Positions 45,675 through 54,210 of a stretch of 64,000 bases of DNA are shown in pieces. Under the pieces are notes generated by a model, which saw only the letters and a program-made list of their open reading frames with translations, did not search any database and was not told the origin of the DNA. The stretch lies in the NCBI GenBank assembly GCA_963750995.1, contig CAVVST010000005.1, positions 930,001 to 994,000 on the forward strand, read 5' to 3'. The position numbers were made by a program, and so were the translations under genes. The stretch comes from CAVVST01 sp963750995. GTDB lineage: Bacteria > Acidobacteriota > Vicinamibacteria > Vicinamibacterales > UBA2999. Each line of letters begins with the position of its first letter. The first letter of the stretch is position 1.

Positions 45675-47819
45675 CTAGTTCAGAAGATCAAACTGCCGCA
45701 CGTACTTCACGATGAACGATCGATCCACGGGACCGATGCCGTTCAGTCCTTCCGTGTCGTTGTAAACGACGAAGAAGCCGGTGCCGGCGGTTTCCAGCCA
45801 GTGGAACCGCAGGTTGGTTGACCAGCGATCGGTACGGTCGTTGTACTGGATGAGGCTCTGCACGAACACCGACGGCGTGAAGTTATAGGTGACGCGCATG
45901 TTGCCGAGGTTGGTATGGAAGTCGCCTTGCGGCAGCGAGATCGCCCGGTAGTTCCAGGTCGTTTGGATCGTGAAGTTGCCGCCGTTGCGGATCGTCAACG
46001 TGGCTGACGGGCTGCTTTGATCCCCGTTGAGAAAGCGTCCCAGATCCCAGCCCCCGCTCGCCGAAATTGCCTTACGCCGATCGCTGTTCGCCCGCGCATA
46101 CAACCGGAGGCCGCCGTGCTCGCCGGGCGGCACGACGATGCCGGGGAATACCTCAAACGGATCGCGCAGGCCGTCCCACGTGCCGTTCAGCGCCGCGCTG
46201 ACGAAATTGCCGTTCTCCCAGTCCCAGTGGTTGTCGATGTGGAGCTCCGCATTCTGCAGCCCGCCGTCGAGATAGTTGTAGCGCGTGTACGTCATGTGCG
46301 GCAGGAGCTCGCGGAAGCCCCAACTGCGTACCTTTTCCTGCCGGAGCGTTTCCTCGAAGCGGAACAAAAACCGGCGGTAGCCGTCCTCGTTTTCGAGAAA
46401 CCCGACCTCCGGGTTGAAGTCCTCGCCGGTCTCCCCGTACTCGAATCCAATCCGGTGATGACCGTCGTCCCATTCCGAGTCGGCGTTGTAAGCGTAGTCG
46501 CGGCCGGTCAGACCCGGTGTTTCGGTGCGGGCAAGAAAGCCGGATGTCCTGAAGAAATTGCCGAGACCCAGGCGCGCGTCGGCGCCAAACGTCCGGTTCC
46601 AGTCGTTCGATCGCGCCAGCGTGCCGGTCGCGGTGCGATTGACGAACATCGCGCCGATCCCTGACCGGCTCGGCAGCTCGCGACTCACACGCAACACCGA
46701 AAAGTTGTTCCCCGGCTGGGAGCGGACGTCGTCGGTCTGCATGTTGAGCAGGCCGATGTTGTAGCCTCCGGTCTTGCCGCTGAGGCGGCCACCTCCCTTG
46801 ATCGGCACCAGCGCGCCGTTGTCATCGAGCCCGATACTGCGGCTGAAGAACAGGTCGAGCTCCTGCCCCTTGCCGATGGCGAACAGGCCGGAGTTCTCGA
46901 GGAAGAACGGACGCTTTTCCGGGAAGCGCAGGTTGAAGCGCGTGAGGTTGATCTGCTGCGTGTCGACCTCGACCTGGGCAAAGTCGGTGTTGTAGGTGGC
47001 GTCCAGGTTCAGGCTTGGCGTGACGCCGAACTTGGCGTCGAAGCCGAAGTCGCCGTCCAGATCCGTGTTGGTCCGCTGCGAGAAATTCCGGTTGGCCGAG
47101 CTCACGACGTAGGGCAGCACCTTGAAATTGCGCGGTGTCTGCAGGTTGAGCCCGCGCAGCTCGCCCGCCGACGACAGCCGGCCGAGGGCGTAGATGCGGG
47201 CGAGCGGCGCCCAGTAGGCGCGCTCCCGGTGGCGTTGGATGTTCCGGTAGATGTTGACGCCCCACGTCTGCGGCGCGGGACCGTAGCGCAGCGTGCGCAG
47301 CGGAATGCGGAACTCGGCCGACCAGCCGCTATCCGTCACGCTGGTCTTCACCTCCCAGCTGCCGTCCCAGCTCGCCGAGGTGTTGCCCTGGTCGCGGACC
47401 TGCCCGTCGTACTGCACGCCCGCGGCGTTCGTGCCGAACACGAAGCCGTTCTGCTGATCCTTATAGGTGTCGAAAATGATCTGGAACGAATCCATTTCGC
47501 CGAGTCCGGCGTCGCGGCGCGTGTCGGTCGTCACGATCTGCGACGGATCCGCGTCGTGCATCAGCGCGCCCACGTAGATCGCGTCGTCGTCGTAGACGAT
47601 GCGGACTTCGGTGGATTCCGAGGCCGGCTGCCCTTCGAGCGGCTCGGCCTGCACGAAATCGGTCAGCGGCGTCGCGGTCTGCCAGACGCGGTCGTCCAGC
47701 ACACCGTCGATGGTGGGCGCTTCGGCGGTCGGAACCGCAGTGGCGACCGGCCGGGAACCCTGGGCCAGGGCAGGCGCCGCGCAGGCGAGGAGCAGGAGAA
47801 CGATGGCCGCTACATTCAC
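45675..47819 (-). CDS. DUF5916 outer-membrane protein with CBM9-like N-terminus
   Basis: 714 residues. Signal peptide (NVAAIVLLLLACAAPALAQ) followed by a carbohydrate-binding family 9-like domain (APTIDGVLDDRVWQTATPLT, DSFQIIFDTYKDQQNGFVF, WSAEFRIPLRTLRYGPAPQ). From about residue 215 the DUF5916 region (DTQQINLTRFNLRFPEKRPF, FFSRSIGLDDNG) leads into a barrel-like C-terminus with alternating aromatic strands, ending DRSFIVKYVRQFDLLN. Likely an outer-membrane beta-barrel; function unknown. Intact and transcribed alone. Confidence 0.88.
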   Translation of the reverse strand: MNVAAIVLLLLACAAPALAQGSRPVATAVPTAEAPTIDGVLDDRVWQTATPLTDFVQAEPLEGQPASESTEVRIVYDDDAIYVGALMHDADPSQIVTTDTRRDAGLGEMDSFQIIFDTYKDQQNGFVFGTNAAGVQYDGQVRDQGNTSASWDGSWEVKTSVTDSGWSAEFRIPLRTLRYGPAPQTWGVNIYRNIQRHRERAYWAPLARIYALGRLSSAGELRGLNLQTPRNFKVLPYVVSSANRNFSQRTNTDLDGDFGFDAKFGVTPSLNLDATYNTDFAQVEVDTQQINLTRFNLRFPEKRPFFLENSGLFAIGKGQELDLFFSRSIGLDDNGALVPIKGGGRLSGKTGGYNIGLLNMQTDDVRSQPGNNFSVLRVSRELPSRSGIGAMFVNRTATGTLARSNDWNRTFGADARLGLGNFFRTSGFLARTETPGLTGRDYAYNADSEWDDGHHRIGFEYGETGEDFNPEVGFLENEDGYRRFLFRFEETLRQEKVRSWGFRELLPHMTYTRYNYLDGGLQNAELHIDNHWDWENGNFVSAALNGTWDGLRDPFEVFPGIVVPPGEHGGLRLYARANSDRRKAISASGGWDLGRFLNGDQSSPSATLTIRNGGNFTIQTTWNYRAISLPQGDFHTNLGNMRVTYNFTPSVFVQSLIQYNDRTDRWSTNLRFHWLETAGTGFFVVYNDTEGLNGIGPVDRSFIVKYVRQFDLLN

Positions 47820-47965
47820 TCTGAAGTGATCCCTTTGAACGGTTCAGCCTGCCTCAGGCACCCCATGGCGGAGGTCCGGGCAGATCTAAGAGGACGGGGA
47901 GATCTTATCTATCTGGTTCGCAGATTGCACCACTCCTGACCAGCGCAGCGATATAGGAGGACCTG

Positions 47966-48127
47966 ATGCGTTTTCTGTGGCTGATTCTGCTGGTGCTCGC
48001 GACGATTCCCCTCGCAGGATGCGAACTGGTCGGCGATATCTTTCAGGCCGGGATGTGGGTCGGCGCGATCGTCATCGTGCTGATCATCGCCGTTGTTGGC
48101 TTCATCGCGGCGAAGATTCGCGGCTGA
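47966..48127 (+). CDS. Small lipobox membrane protein
   Basis: 53 residues with an AGGAGG site upstream of ATG 47966. FLWLILLVLATIPLAGC is a lipoprotein leader with Cys at residue 19, followed by a second hydrophobic helix (GAIVIVLIIAVVGFIAAKIRG). Paralogous in layout to the next gene. No function known. Confidence 0.7.
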   Translation: MRFLWLILLVLATIPLAGCELVGDIFQAGMWVGAIVIVLIIAVVGFIAAKIRG

Positions 48128-48140
48128 CCGCGGAGGCGTT

Positions 48141-48323
48141 ATGAGAGCGCTCTGGCTCGTCCTGGTGCTGTTGTCGGCCGTGTCGCTGGCCGGCTGCGAA
48201 ACCGTAGGCGCCATGTTCTCGGCGGCGCTCTGGGTGCCGGGACTGTTCCTGGTGCTGCTGATCTTGGGCGTCGCGATCGTCGCCTTCAGGGTTCGCGGCG
48301 GCCAGTCCGGAACAAAAACCTGA
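48141..48323 (+). CDS. Small lipobox membrane protein
   Basis: 60 residues, ATG 48141 with GGAGG nine bases upstream and 13 nt after the previous stop. ALWLVLVLLSAVSLAGC is a lipobox leader; VPGLFLVLLILGVAIVAFRV is the second helix; the tail is GGQSGTKT. The same Cys-Glu start after the lipobox (CELVGDIF, CETVGAMF) shows it is a tandem duplicate of its neighbour. Confidence 0.7.
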   Translation: MRALWLVLVLLSAVSLAGCETVGAMFSAALWVPGLFLVLLILGVAIVAFRVRGGQSGTKT

Positions 48324-48339
48324 ACCCGACATGAACGTG

Positions 48340-48555
48340 AACCTGTCGTTCAGGCTTCCGACTTCTCGCTGCTCGGTTCGTGTTCAGGTTCGGTTCGGAG
48401 TTCTTGGTTTGCGGTTCTTGGTTCGGTCCGCCTGAAGGCGGACACTACGCACGTCAGCCCGGCGAGTGCGTAGCGTCCGGCTTTAGCCGGACCGAACACG
48501 AACCTGAACACGAACCGAGCAGAGAGAACCCCGGAAGCGTGAACGACAAGTTCTC
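48340..48555. repeat. Long nested inverted-repeat element with REP core
   Basis: A perfect 21-bp inverted repeat occupies 48371-48391 and 48500-48520 (left arm starts gctcggttcg). Outside it, gaacctgtcgttcaggcttccg near 48340 and its imperfect complement near 48533-48555 extend the arms. Inside lies a REP-like doublet from 48422 (ttcggtccgcctgaaggcgg) to 48495. Located between convergent gene ends, so it could fold as a strong bidirectional terminator, or it is a small non-coding mobile element. Confidence 0.75.
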
Positions 48556-48557
48556 CG

Positions 48558-49436
48558 TTAGGTGCGCTCTCGCTGTCCCATGTACACCCCTGCCAGCACC
48601 AATCCGCCGCCGAGCGCGACGACGGAGCCGAAGGGTTCGCCGAGCAGCGGAACGGCGAGTGCAAGCGTGGCGAGCGGTTCGAGGTACAGGTAGAGACCCG
48701 CACGCGTCGCACCCAGCTTGCCTACTCCCTCCTGCCAGAACCACTGACCGAGCGCGAGACCGGGAATGGCGAGGTACAGGAGCGCAATTACACCCCGCGG
48801 CGAGAGCGCCCGGATGCTCGCGACGTCACCGATCAATGCAAAGACGACCGCTGTCAACGCCGCCGCCACGGACAGAATCCCGAAGGTGACGGCCAGCGGC
48901 TCGCGCCGCCCGGCGAGGTTGCGGGTGGCGACGGTATACAGGGCCCAGGTATGCGCGGAGGCGACGATCAGCCAGTCGCCGGTGCTCCGAAGCCACGCCA
49001 GGTCGGCGAGGCGTCCGCGCGAGACGAGCAGCAAAACCCCCGTGGTGGCCACCGCGATACCTGCCACCCCTCTCCACCCGATTCGCTCGCCCAGAAAGAG
49101 GAACGAGAGCACGGCGACCGCCAGCGGCGAAATGCAGATAATCCACGCGCTGTTGGTGGCGGTCGTCGTCACCAGACCGGTGGCCTGCACCAGGAAGTGC
49201 ACGGTGAAAATCGCACCGCCGATCAACAGCGGACGCAGATCCGCGCGCGCGAACCGGAGGGACACGCGCTTCGCGAGCAGGATGACGCCGAGAAAGGGAA
49301 CGCCGATCGCGAGGCGCAGCGCGAAGATGTCGATCGGGTCGAGCTCGGTGAGCAGTACCTTCGTGGCGACGAAGGTCCACCCCCAGATGATGACGGCCGA
49401 GAGAAGGAGGAGGCGGGGAAGCAGCGCCGACTACAT
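48558..49436 (-). CDS. EamA/DMT-family transporter (start region frameshifted)
   Basis: Ten-helix drug/metabolite transporter of about 290 residues. LLLLSAVIIWGWTFVATKVL opens the first EamA repeat, ALRLAIGVPFLGVILLAKRV and IGWRGVAGIAVATTGVLLLV follow, and the second repeat contains SAHTWALYTVATRNLAGRRE and PGLALGQWFWQEGVGKLGAT. ATG 49436 overlaps the preceding TGA (TGATG) but is followed by TAG in frame, so one base is probably wrong just after the start. Substrate unknown. Confidence 0.82.
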
Positions 49437-49738
49437 CACGCGCGGAGTTGACGCCGGCGATCGCTGCCGCGGGCGGCGCCGCGGCGATCCGTCCCCGAGC
49501 GGCGCTCGGCCGATACGAAGCTGGCGAGCTGATAGCCTTCGGACACCAGCCGCCGTTCGAGATCCGCCTGGTAGCGCACGCAGAAGATCGGATCTTCGGC
49601 TTCGTGCACGGACGATTCAGCGCCAGGACCGCTGACGAGCAGCTGCTGTGCGCCATTCGGACGGGTGATGCGGACGATCCGCACCGACTGCGACCCGCGC
49701 ATGAAGAGCCAGGCTGTCTGGACGAGTCCGATGGTCAT
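49436..49738 (-). CDS. Small membrane-anchored protein of unknown function
   Basis: 100 residues from ATG 49738. A short hydrophobic N-terminus (MTIGLVQTAWLFMRG) precedes a soluble region with EDPIFCVRYQADLERRLVSE and an Arg-rich end (ERRSGTDRRGAARGSDRRRQ). No family recognised. Its stop overlaps the DMT transporter start, so the two are probably co-translated. Confidence 0.55.
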   Translation of the reverse strand: MTIGLVQTAWLFMRGSQSVRIVRITRPNGAQQLLVSGPGAESSVHEAEDPIFCVRYQADLERRLVSEGYQLASFVSAERRSGTDRRGAARGSDRRRQLRA

Positions 49739-49782
49739 GAGGCACCCGAAGTATACCGCCCCCGACCCGGCCCGTCGCTGGG

Positions 49783-51510
49783 TCAGTTCGCTCGTTCGGC
49801 AACGACGCGCGGTGCAGCGATTTTTTTCAACGGCCGCCAGGCCATCACGGTCCGCCCATGGCGGCGCAGCCGGCGAATAGCCGGGAGCATGGTTGTAAAG
49901 CTGAGCACCGTGCCGCCGATGCTCAACACGATGACCACGATGTCCCACAGAGGACGCTTGAAGTACAGGAACGGGAAGTCGAGGCTGTGGAAGCCCTGGT
50001 ACAGCCAGCGCCGGAGCCGGCTCACCTTTCCCGATCGCTGCACGATGCCGCCGCGGGCGGGATCGAGATACAGCCACGTCTCGTTCGCGTCCGCGTAACG
50101 CACGCGCAACACTGGCAGCGTCCGCGACCCGCTCGGGTCGTAGTAGTAGCCGTCGTATTCGTCGATCCACACGGAATCCTGCACCGGGACGCCCGGCAGG
50201 GCCACCTGCGCGATTTCCGTCATCGCCTCCCGGCCAAACGTCGTGATTGCCCCGCGTTCGGGATGCACCGCCGACACGTAGCGATGCTCCAGCTGCGGCC
50301 GCGGCGCCCGCGGCAGCAACCCGATGTTCATCCACTGCTCGGCTTCCCCGCTGGTCGGCGCGCGGTAGGCCAGCCAGTGGGGCTCGCCTCGAAACTGCAT
50401 CGACTCCAGCTCCTTCGGCTGGAACGATGGACCGATGGCCTTGACCGCCGCCCGCATGCTGTCGATCGTGAGCAGCTCCAGTTTCAGCGGTCCGCCGGTC
50501 GACGCCTCGCGTTCCGCCTGTCCGGCAGGCGGCGATCGGAACCAGTTGAACGGCCCCATCGACAGCAGACCGCTATAGGTCCACGTGAGCGTCACGAGAC
50601 CGAAGATCAGCCCCGAGACGTGATGCCACTTCATCCAGCCGGCATAGGGCGACACTGACGGGACGCGTTTCAACCGGAAGCGACTTCTGGGTGAAAAACG
50701 CCACAATCCCCAGACGATGCCGGTGACGCACATGACGCAGCCGATGAGCGACGACCAGACGATGAACTGCGTCCAGAGCGGACCGTTGCGCCGCAACGGC
50801 GTGAAATAGACCCAGTGGAACACCGGACCGAGATAGCCCCAGAATCGCTCCGCGCGCGACGTCCGCAGCTCGACGTTCCCGGTGACTTCCGAGACATACA
50901 GGTGCGTCGCCGCCTCGTCGTCCAGCGCGAACCGGTACATCGGCAGCTCGCCGCGCGACTGCAGCGTCCACTGGTCGGGCTCGGTCAGGTATTCGGCGAG
51001 CCGCATCTCACCCGAGTAGCCGGGCGCGTAGCGCAGCGCCACCTCGCGGGCTTCCCGCTCCCCGACCATTCCCTCGAATCTGTCGCCCGTATCGGCGAAC
51101 ACCACCGTCTGCTCGCGACCGCCGAACCGGTAGATGGGACGGCCCCGCAGCATGCCGACCTGCACGCGATCGGCGCGCACCTCCGCTTTCGCGGCCGCTT
51201 CCGCGGGCGACAGCCGCACGGCCGACAGATCGAGCGTCTCGGCGCGGGCCAGCCGTTCTTCGTTTGCGAGGCCCGGCATCCGCGCATACATCATCACGAT
51301 GCCCGAGACGAACCAGGCGACGAACAGCACGCAGCCGGCGATGCCGAGCCAGCGGTGGGTATACGCCAGCAGCTTGCGCCAGTCGAACACCCAGAGCGAG
51401 AGCAACGACCTCACTGGACCGCCAGGCGGAAGGCCTTCATCACGCTGTACTCCCTGAAGAATGACGGCTGGTGGAAAACAGACAGTAAGTGACAGAAAAC
51501 ATGCCTTCAA
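49783..51510 (-). CDS. PepSY-domain transmembrane protein (PiuB-like)
   Basis: Up to 575 residues; GTG 51414 (VRSLLSLWVFDWRKLLAYTH) is a better start than 51510 because the first 32 residues look non-coding. HRWLGIAGCVLFVAWFVSGI is the first helix of the PepSY-TM family, with PepSY segments in the periplasmic loops (GDRFEGMVGEREAREVALRY). Helices also occur at IVWSSLIGCVMCVTGIVWGL, MKWHHVSGLIFGLVTLTWTY and the C-terminus. Conserved His (HRWLG, HHVSG, FHSLD) may bind heme or metal. PiuB relatives are linked to siderophore-iron reduction; no iron gene is adjacent here. Confidence 0.87.
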   Translation of the reverse strand: MKACFLSLTVCFPPAVILQGVQRDEGLPPGGPVRSLLSLWVFDWRKLLAYTHRWLGIAGCVLFVAWFVSGIVMMYARMPGLANEERLARAETLDLSAVRLSPAEAAAKAEVRADRVQVGMLRGRPIYRFGGREQTVVFADTGDRFEGMVGEREAREVALRYAPGYSGEMRLAEYLTEPDQWTLQSRGELPMYRFALDDEAATHLYVSEVTGNVELRTSRAERFWGYLGPVFHWVYFTPLRRNGPLWTQFIVWSSLIGCVMCVTGIVWGLWRFSPRSRFRLKRVPSVSPYAGWMKWHHVSGLIFGLVTLTWTYSGLLSMGPFNWFRSPPAGQAEREASTGGPLKLELLTIDSMRAAVKAIGPSFQPKELESMQFRGEPHWLAYRAPTSGEAEQWMNIGLLPRAPRPQLEHRYVSAVHPERGAITTFGREAMTEIAQVALPGVPVQDSVWIDEYDGYYYDPSGSRTLPVLRVRYADANETWLYLDPARGGIVQRSGKVSRLRRWLYQGFHSLDFPFLYFKRPLWDIVVIVLSIGGTVLSFTTMLPAIRRLRRHGRTVMAWRPLKKIAAPRVVAERAN

Positions 51511-51557
51511 CTGAAGTCTTTCTGAACTCTTCCTGACGAGTTCGTCAGGAATGATTC

Positions 51558-52256
51558 GTGCGATATATGGCAGTCATGGTCCGGGTCATTCTCCCGATAT
51601 TCGCCGCCGCTACCCTCGCGGCAGCGCAATCGTCGCCCCCTGTCGAGCTTCCCGCCGTGGCGACCACGAAACTCGTCGAGAGCCTCAACGCCTCGAGGCC
51701 TCACGCCTCGCACGTCTGGCGCGATATGCCGCCAATGAATGGCGACGGCACCGTGAACGGCTACGTGGAGATCACGCGCGGGGACCGGCGTAAATTCGAG
51801 TTCGACATGAAGGCAAACGAGCGGGCCATCGACCGGATGATCCCGCCTCAGGTCGGCGGCTACCCGGTGAACTACGGGTTCGTGCCGCAGACGGTGTCGT
51901 ATGACGGCGACCCTTTCGACATCCTCGTCCTCGGACCGCCGCTCGCCGGCGGCTCGCTCGTGCGCGGCGTCATCGTCGGGCTCATGTCGATGGAAGACGA
52001 AAAAGGGCTCGACTCGAAGGTCGTCGTCTCGGTGGCGGCGCCAGGCGGCACGCCGACGTACGCGCTGACCCGGTCCGACCAGCGGCGTATCGGGGACTAC
52101 TTCAACCGCTACAAGCGCGGCGAGCCGGGCGCGTTCTCACGCGTGCCGGGGTGGGGATCGGTCTCAGACGGGCTGGCCTACGTCAAGACGACGCATGCGT
52201 TTTTCCTGGAATGCCGGGATCGAGCCGGAACGGTCTGTAACGTGATGGCGCGATGA
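51558..52256 (+). CDS. ppa: Inorganic pyrophosphatase with export signal
   Basis: 232 residues from GTG 51558 (ATG 51567 also possible). Family I soluble pyrophosphatase core: EITRGDRRKFEFD, VGGYPVNYGFVPQT, DGDPFDILVLGPP with the catalytic Asp cluster, and EDEKGLDSKVVV. Unusually, residues 1-25 form a hydrophobic leader (VRVILPIFAAATLAAAQ), so the enzyme seems to be exported. Terminal segment GSVSDGLAYVKTTHAFFLEC. Hydrolyses PPi to phosphate, here probably in the periplasm for phosphate recovery (inference). Confidence 0.88.
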   Translation: MRYMAVMVRVILPIFAAATLAAAQSSPPVELPAVATTKLVESLNASRPHASHVWRDMPPMNGDGTVNGYVEITRGDRRKFEFDMKANERAIDRMIPPQVGGYPVNYGFVPQTVSYDGDPFDILVLGPPLAGGSLVRGVIVGLMSMEDEKGLDSKVVVSVAAPGGTPTYALTRSDQRRIGDYFNRYKRGEPGAFSRVPGWGSVSDGLAYVKTTHAFFLECRDRAGTVCNVMAR

Positions 52257-52330
52257 CTCGCGCCACACGCCCGTCTTAATACCGCGCCGCGCGGCCGCCG
52301 ACCACCCGCAGCTCGGGTCGGCCTTCGAGA

Positions 52331-52381
52331 ACCTGACACCCCAGTGTGCGGATGCGGCTCGAAACCCGACACCCTAGTGTG
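52331..52381. repeat. Direct-repeat element overlapping the dinB stop
   Basis: acctgacaccccagtgtgc at 52331-52349 and acccgacaccctagtgtgc at 52363-52381 are near-identical copies 32 bases apart. Each contains a short palindrome (acac..gtgt). The second copy covers the stop codon of the DinB gene at 52374. Confidence 0.6.
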
Positions 52382-52886
52382 CCGCCGCGGCACCGCGCTC
52401 GCGATAGAACGCGATCAGATCGAGGCTCGCGGGTGGCGTCGCTCCGAGCTGCCGCAACAGCGTCGTGACCTGGCCACGGTGATACGAACCGTGATTCACG
52501 AGGTGTTGGAGCAGCTGCCAGAACGGCTGCGCCTGCGCCAGGCCGTTGAAGGTTCGGTATTCGATTGTGCGCGTGATGCCGTTCTCGCCGAGTTGCGCGA
52601 GGATGGCGCGCACCTTCCGTTCATGGTCGGTCCACGCGGCGCGAAGGCTCGCCACGTCGGGGAACACCACCGGATCGAGCATCGCCTGCGGCGTCTCGCC
52701 TTCCCACCGCGCGCACCACACCCAGTCGGCGGACAAGAGATGCACGAGCGTGTCACGCACCGACGGAAAACTGTTGCCCAGGTTCCTGGTGAATTGTTCG
52801 GGGGCGAGCGTCTCGGCGGCGGCGAGCATGCGATCGCGCGCCCAGTAATGATAGTCAAGCAGCATTTGCAGCGTTTGGAGATTCAT
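52374..52886 (-). CDS. DinB-family protein
   Basis: 170-residue four-helix bundle of the DinB/YfiT metal-dependent superfamily. LLDYHYWARDRMLAAAETL provides the first metal His, SVRDTLVHLLSADWVWCARW the helix 2 motif and LVNHGSYHRGQVTTLLRQLG the terminal HxxxHRGQ-type pair. These proteins are putative thiol-dependent transferases or hydrolases. The stop lies inside a direct-repeat element. Divergent from the DNA methyltransferase gene. Confidence 0.87.
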   Translation of the reverse strand: MNLQTLQMLLDYHYWARDRMLAAAETLAPEQFTRNLGNSFPSVRDTLVHLLSADWVWCARWEGETPQAMLDPVVFPDVASLRAAWTDHERKVRAILAQLGENGITRTIEYRTFNGLAQAQPFWQLLQHLVNHGSYHRGQVTTLLRQLGATPPASLDLIAFYRERGAAAAH

Positions 52887-52943
52887 CTCGGCACCATGAC
52901 CTAGGCTGTCACGCCTTCGTCTGATACTTTCCGAAGGCGTACA

Positions 52944-53753
52944 ATGCCACATCCGACTGATATGAGCGAGCCTTCCGGAGCCCTGCCGGGCAACCCTGTG
53001 TTCGATCTCTCGCTGCTCGACGCCGTGGAGTGGCTGCGGGGCTTGCCAAAAGAGTCGGTCGATCTCCTCATTACCGATCCGGCTTACGAATCGCTCGAAA
53101 AGCATCGGGCCGTCGGCACCACCACCCGGCTGAAGCACAGCAAGGCGTCGAGCAACGACTGGTTCGCGGTGTTTCCGAACGCGCGATTTGCCGAGCTGTT
53201 TGGCGAAGCGTTTCGCGTGCTGCGGGTGGACACTCACTTCTACCTGTATTGCGACGCCGAAACCATGTTCATCGCCAAGCCGGAAGCCGAGAAGGCCGGC
53301 TTCCGCTTCTGGAAACCGCTGGTGTGGGACAAGCGGACGATCGGTATGGGGTATCACTACCGGGCGCGTTACGAGTTCATCCTGTTTTTCGAGAAGGGAA
53401 AGCGCCGGCTGCACGACCTCGGTGTCGCCGACATCATCTCGGTACCGCGGATCCACGGCGGCTACCCTGCCGAAAAGCCCGTAGCGGTTTCGGAAGTGCT
53501 CGTTCGACAGAGCTCTGAACCGGGCCAGTTGATCGCCGACCCGTTCATGGGGTCCGGGAGCGTCGGCGTGGCGGCGCTGCGCCTCGGCCGCCGGTTTGCC
53601 GGAACCGATCTGAATCCGCAGGCCGTGCGGCTCGCCTCCGACAAGTTGCGCGAGTTTGGACCCGGCCGGGAGCCGGACGGCCTGCCTCCCGCCTCGCAAC
53701 CGGGCCTGCTCGAGCTGACCGACTCGCCGGAAATCCCCGAGCCGACGCTGTGA
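52944..53753 (+). CDS. Site-specific DNA methyltransferase (beta-class order)
   Basis: 269 residues. Catalytic motif IV reads ITDPAY (residues 43-48), a DPPY variant. SAM motif I DPFMGSGSVG lies C-terminal at 199-208 with FAGTDLNPQAV after it. Motif IV before motif I defines the beta order of N6-adenine/N4-cytosine methyltransferases; the segment between (residues 60-190) would be the target-recognition region. The GTGA overlap with a PD-(D/E)XK nuclease suggests a restriction-modification pair. An orphan regulatory methylase is the alternative. Confidence 0.88.
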   Translation: MPHPTDMSEPSGALPGNPVFDLSLLDAVEWLRGLPKESVDLLITDPAYESLEKHRAVGTTTRLKHSKASSNDWFAVFPNARFAELFGEAFRVLRVDTHFYLYCDAETMFIAKPEAEKAGFRFWKPLVWDKRTIGMGYHYRARYEFILFFEKGKRRLHDLGVADIISVPRIHGGYPAEKPVAVSEVLVRQSSEPGQLIADPFMGSGSVGVAALRLGRRFAGTDLNPQAVRLASDKLREFGPGREPDGLPPASQPGLLELTDSPEIPEPTL

Positions 53754-54202
53754 CGGGCCTGCAATACGCGAATCTGGTCGCCTCGTACCTCTCCCGCCGC
53801 TATGGTTCCCGCGGATTGAAGGTCTACCGCGAAGTCAGGATCGGCAAGTCGATCATCGGCAAGGACCGCTGTGTCGACGTGTTCTGCGTGTCGGACTGCG
53901 GGAAGGCCTTCGCGATCGAGTGCAAGTTCCAGGACAGCCAGGGCACCACCGACGAAAAGATCCCCTACGCCCTCGAGGACCTGCGCGCGCTGCCGATGAC
54001 CGGCTGCATCGCCTACGCGGGCCAGGGGTTTTCCGACGGCATCCTGCACATGCTCAGGGCGGCGCCTGATGCTGCCTACTGCTTCCCCACCCCCGATTTA
54101 CTGGACGGCGCCGGCGAAACCCGGGAGCTCGACCAGATTGTGGCGGCGTACTTCGGCTGGTGGGATGTGCTGATCGGCAACCGGCAGCCGGTGTCCACCT
54201 GA
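53750..54202 (+). CDS. PD-(D/E)XK nuclease, putative restriction endonuclease
   Basis: 150 residues from a GTG overlapping the methyltransferase TGA. Nuclease core: CVDVFCVSD with Asp at residue 43, then KAFAIECKFQDSQGT with the ExK pair E57/K59 and a following Gln. This is the D...ExK arrangement of restriction-endonuclease-like folds. The conserved look of ALEDLRALPMTGCIAYAGQG fits a dimerisation or core helix. Small size matches some type II enzymes. Specificity is unknown; the coupling to the methylase is the main argument. Confidence 0.7.
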   Translation: MTGLQYANLVASYLSRRYGSRGLKVYREVRIGKSIIGKDRCVDVFCVSDCGKAFAIECKFQDSQGTTDEKIPYALEDLRALPMTGCIAYAGQGFSDGILHMLRAAPDAAYCFPTPDLLDGAGETRELDQIVAAYFGWWDVLIGNRQPVST

Positions 54203-54210
54203 TCGCGTGC

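Noticed and set aside
52944..54202. Prophage or integrated element carrying the methylase-nuclease pair
   Set aside because: No integrase, terminase, capsid gene or tRNA/attachment repeat is visible nearby.
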